From an uncultured Bacteroidales bacterium (GTDB lineage: Bacteria > Bacteroidota > Bacteroidia > Bacteroidales > Muribaculaceae), in assembly GCA_900547755.1 (NCBI GenBank), contig URIC01000009.1, forward strand, positions 1 to 44,464: 44,464 nt of DNA, read 5' to 3'. Positions 33,346 through 39,982 of this stretch are shown here, piece by piece. Below the pieces are notes generated by a model. It worked only from the letters and a program-made list of their open reading frames with translations, was not told where the DNA came from and did no database searches. Numbering within the stretch: position 1 is the first letter of the stretch; each line of letters opens with the position of its first letter. The translations under genes were made by a program, and so were the position numbers.

Positions 33346-35422
33346 GTCGTTTCATTTCATCTTCAGCGGCCGATGAACCTTTATATTTGCTCTTACGGGG
33401 CTGAAAGTCGTAGATTATATCTAGGGACACTCCCCGGCGGTCATAGCTTTGGCGTTTGTCAACGAACACACCGTATGTATTCATGGTCCAGTCGTTGTTT
33501 GCCGTGTTGAATATATCGGTTGCAGACAGTTTGATGGTCAGAGACTTGTCCAGGAATGTCTTTCCTATTGATGCGTCCATAGTGAACCATGATGCGCCGA
33601 AGCGGTTGGTGTGCATATCGCCCTGCGAGCTGCCGTTGACATTGGCGGTAACCGCCCACCCGTGAGGCAGGGAAAAGGTATTGTCAAAAAAATAAACGAA
33701 TACCGGCTTGTCATATCGGTTATTGTCAAGCTGTAACCACTGCCGATACATACCGACCGTGACATTCGGAGTCCATCGGCGCACAGGCTGGCTCCATACG
33801 GTATACATTTTCAATGCCGAGACATCGATATTGACCGGGCGCATGAGCAACTGGAGATTATCGGCGGGATACACCTGCTTGACAAAGGCGTATGTTTCGA
33901 GAGAACGGGTATAGTCAACCTGAAACATGAATCCTTTCCACATTCCGAACAGTTGAATGTCGTGCATTCTTTCGTCATGCAATGCCGGATTGCCCCCCTC
34001 TATTTCGTGCAACCCCGTGTAATAGAGCGTCCCTGTAAGCTGTGAATACGGAGGCTTGACTGTCGCCATTTTATAACTCAGGCTTATCTGCGATTCCTCG
34101 CCAAACGTATAACCGAGCGACAAGTCGGGCGTAAGCAGATGGTCTCGGCGGCTGACATCCTCGTCTCGTATGCCGTCAATCCTGAAGTCATAATCCACAT
34201 ACTCGTATCTTGCACCCGCCGAAAGGGAGAATTTGCCGAACATACGGCTCCAAGAAGCGAACAATGCAGCGGAAGTCTGCCGCGCGACAGTCAGCGAAGA
34301 CGGGATATACTCGCTTACGGAAGCGTTCAGCATACGGTAATCCAGAGAAGAGAGTGTGTGGCTGTCTTGCGTTCCGACGGTAAAATCTCCTTTCCAAAGA
34401 GGAAAATTCAGATATAGTTTTCCGGCCCAAAGGGTCGAAGTCCGTTCATCAGTAGAGTTGACGGCAGTGATAGCCGATTGGGGATAAGTGGTCGCGACAT
34501 CGTTTTTTTCATTTGAGCTGCGAAAATCGCCGTCAAAGTGAAGAAGATACGATTCAGCAAAAGTATTTTCATAATAGAAGGATGCGAGATGACTGCGGGC
34601 TCTTGTATGCTTGTCAATTTCACGACTTAAGGCCGGAATGTCGTTGAGCCAATCGGAGCCGGAATTGTTGAAATCGCCGCGTTCCGGATTATAACGGTAA
34701 TATGCGCCGAATGAATGTGAGCCGCTTGAATAATTGAAACCACCCTTGATTACGCCTGTCACAGTGAGTAAAGAACGGTTTTGGATACTGCCTAAAACCG
34801 TTTCCTTTCCGTTATAGACGAGAGTGTTAGTTGTCGTGCCTCCAATCAGTGAATTATTGCGGTTTATGGTTCCGTTGACAAAAAATTCCCAGCCGCCGGT
34901 GCGGTAACCGAGTCCGAGATAATCCATGACGGACCATTTGCGGCGCTTTTGAAGCTGGAACCGGTCGGTAAACGACAGCCCCTGTACGAAATTACGCCGT
35001 GTAGTTATTTTAAGCACCGCTCCGGTGGTGCTTTCGTAAGCGGCTCCCGGAGCCATGAGCAATTCCACTTTCTTTAAGTTGGAAGAAAGCAGCTGCGACA
35101 GCTCCTGTCCGTCCCGCATCGGTCGCCCGTCGATGAATATTTCGATATCGCTCTTGCCGATAACGCTTACTGAATTATCAGCCACCTTAATCATCGGTAA
35201 CTGCGCAAGCACATCAAGAGCGGTGCCAAGTTCGGCAAGAGTCGTGCCGGGGATAATTGATACAAGTGTGGAACCGACTAATTTTGTCGCCGGCTGTCTG
35301 GCGGTTACGACAACCTCTTGCAGCTCGCGTGTGAGGCTGTCCGTCGCTTCCTGACTCTGCGCATGACCGCTTCCGAATATAAAAAAAGCGGACAGAATTG
35401 AAATTGGAAGTTGAGCTTTCAT
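33341..35422 (-). CDS. TonB-dependent-type outer-membrane beta-barrel protein
   Basis: This is 693 residues from the ATG at 35422, with a signal peptide (to about 22, SGHAQSQ). A TonB-box-like LQEVVVTARQP at 34-44 is followed by a plug domain (about 45-140: LDVLAQLPMIKV, IEIFIDGRPMRDGQEL, KKVELLMAPGAAYESTTGAVLKI) and a beta-barrel to the C-terminus. No N-terminal carboxypeptidase-like domain is present, unlike SusC proteins, and no SusD partner follows. It fits the OMP_b-brl_3 type. GC content is lower than in flanking genes. It is the presumed target of the adjacent winged-helix regulator. The ligand is unknown. The 13 upstream codons to 35461 are excluded for lack of a signal peptide. Confidence 0.85.
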   Translation of the reverse strand: MKAQLPISILSAFFIFGSGHAQSQEATDSLTRELQEVVVTARQPATKLVGSTLVSIIPGTTLAELGTALDVLAQLPMIKVADNSVSVIGKSDIEIFIDGRPMRDGQELSQLLSSNLKKVELLMAPGAAYESTTGAVLKITTRRNFVQGLSFTDRFQLQKRRKWSVMDYLGLGYRTGGWEFFVNGTINRNNSLIGGTTTNTLVYNGKETVLGSIQNRSLLTVTGVIKGGFNYSSGSHSFGAYYRYNPERGDFNNSGSDWLNDIPALSREIDKHTRARSHLASFYYENTFAESYLLHFDGDFRSSNEKNDVATTYPQSAITAVNSTDERTSTLWAGKLYLNFPLWKGDFTVGTQDSHTLSSLDYRMLNASVSEYIPSSLTVARQTSAALFASWSRMFGKFSLSAGARYEYVDYDFRIDGIRDEDVSRRDHLLTPDLSLGYTFGEESQISLSYKMATVKPPYSQLTGTLYYTGLHEIEGGNPALHDERMHDIQLFGMWKGFMFQVDYTRSLETYAFVKQVYPADNLQLLMRPVNIDVSALKMYTVWSQPVRRWTPNVTVGMYRQWLQLDNNRYDKPVFVYFFDNTFSLPHGWAVTANVNGSSQGDMHTNRFGASWFTMDASIGKTFLDKSLTIKLSATDIFNTANNDWTMNTYGVFVDKRQSYDRRGVSLDIIYDFQPRKSKYKGSSAAEDEMKRL

Positions 35423-35480
35423 GCTTTGCAAATTTTTCCGCAAAGCAAGTGAAAATGTCACTCACAGACCGAAAAACTTG

Positions 35481-35522
35481 TCTGACTTTTATCTGACAAA
35501 TTCTGACATCGCTGAATGTCAG
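35481..35522 (-). promoter_or_regulatory. Phased TCTGAC repeats, candidate operator of the receptor gene
   Basis: TCTGAC occurs at 35481-35486, 35492-35497 and 35502-35507 (spacing 11 and 10 nt), with an inverted GTCAG at 35518-35522. They lie 59-85 nt upstream of the receptor ATG. Direct repeats one helical turn apart are the usual target of OmpR-type winged-helix proteins, and such a protein is encoded next door. A -7-like AAAATTTG lies near 35433-35440 on the minus strand. Binding is inferred. Confidence 0.6.
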
Positions 35523-36346
35523 CTATTTATCCGCAGTTCGTATGAGTCGCCCCGGTTGCATATAATCTCTACATCAGCCTTGGCGAGTGCGGCTTTAGTA
35601 CGCCTGACAAGAGTATAAAGAGATTCCTCGGCGTTGCTTTTATTGCCCCATAGTGTTTCGCACAAAGTTTTTTTATCGACTCTCATATCCGGCGCCTCAA
35701 GAAGCATCTGAGCAAACCGCCGCTGCATGGGGGTAAGCCTGATGCCATCAAGCGGCGTCGATGCGGGAGAGGCATCAAGTCCTGTCTCATAAATCTCGGT
35801 AGCCTTTCTTTTCAGAATAAACATCCAGACCATCGAGAGAATTGAAATAAAAAACAGAATCCCGGGAAATGTCTGGTCCGATGCGATTAAAACGGATGCC
35901 ATAGAACAGTCGGCAAAACCCTGCACCTGTATCGCAAGCCCTTCGGCCATACATTCCGGCACAAGCATAATTGAATCAGATTCTATTTTGTCACCCCGAA
36001 TTATAGGCACAGCATTCTTGTCATCCACCAACGCGAGAGTAAAGTAAGCCTCATCTTTCAGAGATGGATTTCTGAAATCGACATCGGAAGCCTGATATAC
36101 CAGCGGCTTATGAGTGGTCTCATACATTTGGCGTATAGCGGCTATGGTGTCGGGGCGCGTCCATAGTTCCATATTCTCTTTAGCCAACGCAAACATAGCG
36201 TCATTAAGGTCTTCTGCGATATTTTGTCTGGCATTTGAATAAGAGAAGCAACAGGAAATCACCGACGCTATCATTAATGCCAATGGGACGAACATAGCAT
36301 AACGGAGCGCTGACCCGCTACCTGCAGCTGTATTATCTCGCTTCAT
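35519..36346 (-). CDS. Membrane-anchored winged-helix regulator (TM-sensor-TM-wHTH)
   Basis: This is 275 residues. The layout is a short cytoplasmic start, TM1 (about 17-36), a periplasmic segment (about 37-160) with Cys132 and Cys147, TM2 (about 161-178), basic KRK stop-transfer residues, and a C-terminal OmpR/PhoB-type winged helix (about 201-275: LTPMQRRFAQMLLEAPDMRV, KKTLCETLWGN, ESLYTLVRRTKAALAK, then IICNRGDSYEL wing). No kinase or receiver domain is seen, so signal passage must be direct, as in ToxR/CadC but with the DNA-binding domain at the opposite end. It lies upstream of the outer-membrane protein gene with a 96-nt gap holding the TCTGAC repeats. GC is lower than the window average. 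Confidence 0.82.
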   Translation of the reverse strand: MKRDNTAAGSGSALRYAMFVPLALMIASVISCCFSYSNARQNIAEDLNDAMFALAKENMELWTRPDTIAAIRQMYETTHKPLVYQASDVDFRNPSLKDEAYFTLALVDDKNAVPIIRGDKIESDSIMLVPECMAEGLAIQVQGFADCSMASVLIASDQTFPGILFFISILSMVWMFILKRKATEIYETGLDASPASTPLDGIRLTPMQRRFAQMLLEAPDMRVDKKTLCETLWGNKSNAEESLYTLVRRTKAALAKADVEIICNRGDSYELRINS

Positions 36347-36361
36347 GGGGATAGTGGATTT

Positions 36362-36376
36362 TAGAGGCTGTTTAAA
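36362..36376 (+). repeat. Direct repeat, right boundary of the receptor/regulator module
   Basis: TAGAGGCTGTTTAAA, identical to 33331-33345. Here it runs into AATATAAAC, so GTTTA/TAAAC can still pair over a short loop, but the outer part of the right arm found in the intact element at 6953 is missing. Confidence 0.65.
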
Positions 36377-36516
36377 TATAAACGTTAATTATGGGTCGGA
36401 AACGCAACTTGGATTTTGTCATGCAGGCGCAGACAATATAGACGCAGCTTGAATTTCAAAACGAGAAGTGCGACTACCGAATCGCTCATTTTTACTTTGC
36501 ATTTAAATTGATAACG

Positions 36517-36547
36517 CAAAGATACAAAAAAGTTTTTTTACATAAAA
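36517..36547 (-). promoter_or_regulatory. Promoter of the winged-helix regulator gene
   Basis: On the minus strand TTTT (complement of 36544-36547), 19 nt, then TATCTTTG (complement of 36517-36524). The -7 box is perfect and the -33 box matches at 3 of 4. The predicted start near 36510 gives an unusually long leader of about 160 nt. Confidence 0.6.
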
Positions 36548-36560
36548 GCGGAATTACGCG

Positions 36561-36604
36561 GAGAGACTGTGTCCGTACAAGAAATCACGGGACACAGCCT
36601 CTCT
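36561..36604 (-). terminator. Terminator of hup
   Basis: GAGAGACTGTGTCC (36561-36574) pairs with GGACACAGCCTCTC (36590-36603) over a 15-nt loop. The one A-C mismatch on the plus strand becomes a G-U pair on the minus strand, so the RNA made from hup forms an unbroken 14-pair stem. No close T-run, but position and orientation fit. Confidence 0.65.
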
Positions 36605-36650
36605 TATCTCAGGACTATAACGTCCTGCACAAAAAACAGGGGAAAGTGTT

Positions 36651-36914
36651 TTATTTTCCGAGGTCAACGCCGGGTTTGAATTTCACGACCTTGCGTGCGG
36701 GGATTTCAATTTTCTCTTTTGTGCGGGGGTTAATACCGGTACGGGCCTCTTTCTGCTGTACCGAGAAGGTTCCGAAACCAAGCAGGGCTACCTTGTCTTC
36801 ATTAGCCAGAGCTTGTGCAATAGATTCCAGACAGGCGTCAAGAGCTGCTTTGGCAGAGTTTTTGTTCATTCCGGCTTTAGCAGCGATTTCATTAACTAAA
36901 TCAGTTCTGTTCAT
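36651..36914 (-). CDS. hup: HU family DNA-binding protein
   Basis: This is 87 residues from the ATG at 36914, a normal HU length. The N-terminus MNRTDLVNEIAAKAGMNKNS and the DNA-grasping arm region with the core GFGTFSVQQKEARTGINPRTKEKIEIPA and ending KVVKFKPG are diagnostic. HU is a dimeric nucleoid protein that bends DNA. The frame extends 14 codons upstream over the leader, but the family start is clear. It has a full consensus promoter and a terminator hairpin and is monocistronic. It is divergent from the rhomboid pair. Confidence 0.96.
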   Translation of the reverse strand: MNRTDLVNEIAAKAGMNKNSAKAALDACLESIAQALANEDKVALLGFGTFSVQQKEARTGINPRTKEKIEIPARKVVKFKPGVDLGK

Positions 36915-36942
36915 AAGTAAGTGTACTTTAAAAATATTGCAG

Positions 36943-36974
36943 CAAATATAGCGCAAAGAATTGTATCGTGCAAA
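36943..36974 (-). promoter_or_regulatory. Bacteroidetes-type promoter of hup
   Basis: On the minus strand TTTG (complement of 36971-36974), 20 nt, TATATTTG (complement of 36943-36950): a full consensus. The leader is about 25 nt. Confidence 0.85.
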
Positions 36975-37065
36975 TAAATTTGCGATAAAATGTCAAAAAA
37001 GGTGAAATATCGTCTGATTTTACCTTTCCAGGTGGCAAAAAACGGGCGTCACAGCGATTCCAAAC

Positions 37066-37095
37066 ATTGATTTTCGCGAAATTTTTGTAATTTTG
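37066..37095 (+). promoter_or_regulatory. Promoter of the rhomboid gene pair
   Basis: TAATTTTG (37088-37095) is a perfect -7 box; ATTG (37066-37069) lies 18 nt upstream, one nucleotide short of the usual spacing. The predicted leader is about 70 nt. Confidence 0.65.
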
Positions 37096-37172
37096 CAGTC
37101 AGGATGTTGCTGTGGCTTACGGGTTTTCCCATGCCGCCGTTTTATAATTAACACAGAAACAGAAATAAAGTT

Positions 37173-37940
37173 ATGTTTAACTCTGCAAATGGGGTGAGCA
37201 GGCAGAAATTGCCACCGGTCACACTCAATCTGCTAATAATAAATGTCGCGCTGTGGCTGGTGTGCAGCCTCATGCCGGACTTCGGAGACACCATCTACGA
37301 CAATCTCGGCCTCCACTATTGGAGCGCCCGGGATTTCAACCCCATACAACCCATAACCTATATGTTCCTGCAGGCTCCCCTGGGCAGCGGAGCCGGACTT
37401 ATGCACATATTCTTCAATATGTTCGCCATCTATACCTTCGGCCGTATCCTGGAGTGGACCTGGGGTTCCAGACGTTTCCTGATATTCTACTTTGTCTGCG
37501 GTATCGGGGCGGCCCTGATTCAGGAACTTACATGGATGGTCGACGTACATGGACAGTACGCGCAGGCCATCGCGGAACTGAACGATATAAACCTTGAGGA
37601 AGCCAAGGCCATGATAGCGGCGCACCCCGCCGAGGCCGCCGAAGGATTCGCGGGATTCACCAACAATATGCTCACCATCGGCGCTTCCGGTGCCGTGTTC
37701 GGGCTGCTCTTAGGCTTCGGTTTCGTATTCCCCAACGTGCCCCTCTACTTCTTCTTTATCCCCGTGCCTGTCAAAGCAAAGTACATGGTGGCCGGGTACG
37801 CGGTGCTGGAGTTCTTCTTCGGAATGAGCGGCACCATGGGCACAGTGGCACACTTCGCCCACTTGGGGGGTATGCTCTTCGCGCTGCCCATAATCCTGTA
37901 TTGGAAAAAGAAAGGAATCCTGCATGGGCCGAACCGCTGA
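37173..37940 (+). CDS. Rhomboid intramembrane serine protease (first copy)
   Basis: This is 255 residues with about six membrane helices. Rhomboid signatures are present: HxxxN at H78-N82 (MHIFFNMF), GASGAVFG with the catalytic Ser172, and AHLGG with the catalytic His230. A soluble segment of about 40 residues (123-162) is inserted between helices, rich in Ala and Glu. Rhomboids cleave membrane proteins within their helices. The next gene starts 17 nt before its stop and is a second rhomboid. Confidence 0.93.
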   Translation: MFNSANGVSRQKLPPVTLNLLIINVALWLVCSLMPDFGDTIYDNLGLHYWSARDFNPIQPITYMFLQAPLGSGAGLMHIFFNMFAIYTFGRILEWTWGSRRFLIFYFVCGIGAALIQELTWMVDVHGQYAQAIAELNDINLEEAKAMIAAHPAEAAEGFAGFTNNMLTIGASGAVFGLLLGFGFVFPNVPLYFFFIPVPVKAKYMVAGYAVLEFFFGMSGTMGTVAHFAHLGGMLFALPIILYWKKKGILHGPNR

Positions 37941-38769
37941 GATATTCCGTGGCAGCCGGGCACTTATGTGGCTTGCCGGCATAAATGCAGCTGTCTTCCT
38001 GCTTATGGCAGCACTCTCGTTTATGCAGAAAGCGGGAGTATCGCTGCCTTTGCCGCCGGCATTGCTGTTCGAGCTGCCGGACTCCGCACGAATGTGGACG
38101 AATGCCCCTTGGACGCTGGTCACATATATGTTCACGCACGAGAACTTCCTGCACCTGTTCATAAACATATTGTGGCTGCTATGGTTCGGCGGAATACTTC
38201 TTCAGCGCCTCGCCGACCGGCAGCTGGCATGGCTGTATTTAGGGGGCGGCCTTTGCGGAGGCTTGCTTTATATGGCCTGCCATCCGCTATTCCCCTCATT
38301 CTACGGAGGGCCCTCGCTGCTCCTCGGCGCTTCGGCCTCGGTGCTGGCGATGATGAGCGCCGCCGCTCTGCTTATGCCCGACTATACGCTTCACCTGTTC
38401 TTCCTGGGCGATGTGAAACTGAAGTGGATGGCTGTCGCGATGATAGTGTTGGCGTTCCTCGGTTTAGGAGGGGGCAACACCGGAGGTGAGATAGCCCATA
38501 TAGGGGGCGTGGCTTACGGTCTTATGGCGGCTCTCTTCCTGAAGAGGAAGAAACGTCAGCCCCGCCGCAGGGAACCCCGAAGACGCAATCCCTTCCGGAA
38601 AATGCGCTCTGCCGCAGATGTCCCGGCACACAATGCCGTAGAACGCGAGAAATCCGACTCCCGACGGCTGGACGAGCTGCTGGACAAGATACATACCTCC
38701 GGCTTCAACTCCCTGACACGTGCCGAGCGCACCGAGCTGGAGGAACTGAGCCGCAGAGTGACCAGATGA
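37924..38769 (+). CDS. Rhomboid intramembrane serine protease (second copy)
   Basis: This is 281 residues, about six membrane helices. The catalytic pattern is complete: H77-x3-N81 (FLHLFINIL), GASAS with Ser137, and EIAHIGG with His192. The last 70 residues (about 208-281) form a basic, charged cytoplasmic tail absent from the first copy. The pair overlaps by 17 nt and is clearly co-translated. Sequence differs enough between the two that they are not a recent duplication. An order of HU, two rhomboids, then an endonuclease/exonuclease/phosphatase protein is familiar from other Bacteroidales. Confidence 0.92.
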   Translation: MGRTAEIFRGSRALMWLAGINAAVFLLMAALSFMQKAGVSLPLPPALLFELPDSARMWTNAPWTLVTYMFTHENFLHLFINILWLLWFGGILLQRLADRQLAWLYLGGGLCGGLLYMACHPLFPSFYGGPSLLLGASASVLAMMSAAALLMPDYTLHLFFLGDVKLKWMAVAMIVLAFLGLGGGNTGGEIAHIGGVAYGLMAALFLKRKKRQPRRREPRRRNPFRKMRSAADVPAHNAVEREKSDSRRLDELLDKIHTSGFNSLTRAERTELEELSRRVTR

Positions 38770-38810
38770 TGATACGGAACGCAACTGCAATTCGCTAAAA
38801 GCAAAGACAG

Positions 38811-39947
38811 ATGGCTTCAGAGAATCCGATAATACGCAAGGCAGGCAGACTGACGGCAATGGCGCTGACAGCAATGCTCTTCGCGGCCATGCTCGCAGGT
38901 GCGTGGGCCGGACACATAGACCCGGCCGCCTGGGCTCTCCCCTCCATGCTGTGTCTGGTGTTCCCTATGCTGTGGTTGCTCTGTCTGGGCATATCCCTGC
39001 TATGGCTCTTCTTTCAGAGCCGCAAGGTGTATGCCGCAGTCTGCGGCGTATGTCTGCTCCTGGCGCTGCCCACCCTGTCGGAAGTGAGTCCGCTGCGCTT
39101 TCCCGACGAGCCGCAGCCGGGGACGAAAGTATTGCGCCTCCTCACATATAACGTGGCAGGGTTCCAGGACATTGAAAGACCGGAATCAAGCCGTAATTCT
39201 TATTCCCGCTCACTGACCTATATACTTGACAGCGACGCCGACATAGTATGCCTGCAAGAGCTGTTCTCTTTAGAATACGCGCTCTATGACAAGCGCGTCA
39301 GCGCCGAACAGACAGACTCGCTGAAAAGCCGGTACCCCTACTGTATCTCCACGGAGAATGGCGAGGAGGTGCTTCTGAGCAAATATCCGGCAACCCTGGT
39401 CACACACCTGCGGGATAAAGACCTGAACTACTTCAACTACCAGCTCTACCACTTGACTGTAGACGGGCATACGCTGCATGTGCTGAACGTGCATCTGCCC
39501 TCCTACGAACTGACTAAAAGCCAAAAGACCATAGCCTCCAGCCTGCGCCACAACCCGGGCGAAGTGCTGAACAGACAGGAGGGGATTTCACTGTATGCCA
39601 AGCTGCGCACCGCCTTCGAGACCCGTGCCATGGCCGCGCGCAAGCTAAGGGACATAGTCGAAGGTATCTCCGGTCCGCTGATTGTCTGCGGCGACTTCAA
39701 TGACGTGCCAGGCTCCTACGCCTGGCAGACCATACGTGACGCCGGCCTGGAGGATGCCTATTGCAGGACGGCCCTCGGCCCGATGGTTACCTTCAACGCC
39801 GGCCATATGTTCTTCCACATAGACCAGGTGATGTACCGGCCTGACTGCGGCCTACGCCCATATTCCGTAAGCCGCGGTGACCTGAAGAGTTCCGACCACT
39901 ATCCCGTGACCGCGCTCTTCGCTCTTGACCCCGACCGAATGAAATGA
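38811..39947 (+). CDS. Membrane-anchored endonuclease/exonuclease/phosphatase family protein
   Basis: This is 378 residues. Three N-terminal membrane helices (about 15-100) precede an EEP domain (about 105-375). Catalytic-site segments visible in order: LLTYNVAGF, IVCLQELF (metal-binding Glu), LNVHLPS, VCGDFNDVPGS (Asp/Asn pair) and the terminal SSDHYPV (catalytic Asp-His). The family includes DNases, sphingomyelinases and phosphatases; which applies is not clear. The domain probably faces the periplasm or cytoplasm depending on the odd number of helices. It follows the second rhomboid at 41 nt, likely on the same transcript. Confidence 0.88.
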   Translation: MASENPIIRKAGRLTAMALTAMLFAAMLAGAWAGHIDPAAWALPSMLCLVFPMLWLLCLGISLLWLFFQSRKVYAAVCGVCLLLALPTLSEVSPLRFPDEPQPGTKVLRLLTYNVAGFQDIERPESSRNSYSRSLTYILDSDADIVCLQELFSLEYALYDKRVSAEQTDSLKSRYPYCISTENGEEVLLSKYPATLVTHLRDKDLNYFNYQLYHLTVDGHTLHVLNVHLPSYELTKSQKTIASSLRHNPGEVLNRQEGISLYAKLRTAFETRAMAARKLRDIVEGISGPLIVCGDFNDVPGSYAWQTIRDAGLEDAYCRTALGPMVTFNAGHMFFHIDQVMYRPDCGLRPYSVSRGDLKSSDHYPVTALFALDPDRMK

Positions 39948-39982
39948 CATAAACAATGAACTGTAATATTAACATTTATCAC

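Larger units (their letters stand above)
36347..36650. other. 304-nt gap between the regulator and hup: contents
   Basis: Starting at 36347 it holds, in order, the direct repeat at 36362-36376, an A+T-rich leader region of about 160 nt for the regulator mRNA, the minus-strand promoter at 36517-36547, and the hup terminator hairpin at 36561-36604. No open frame of coding quality and no tRNA-like fold was seen. Confidence 0.7.
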
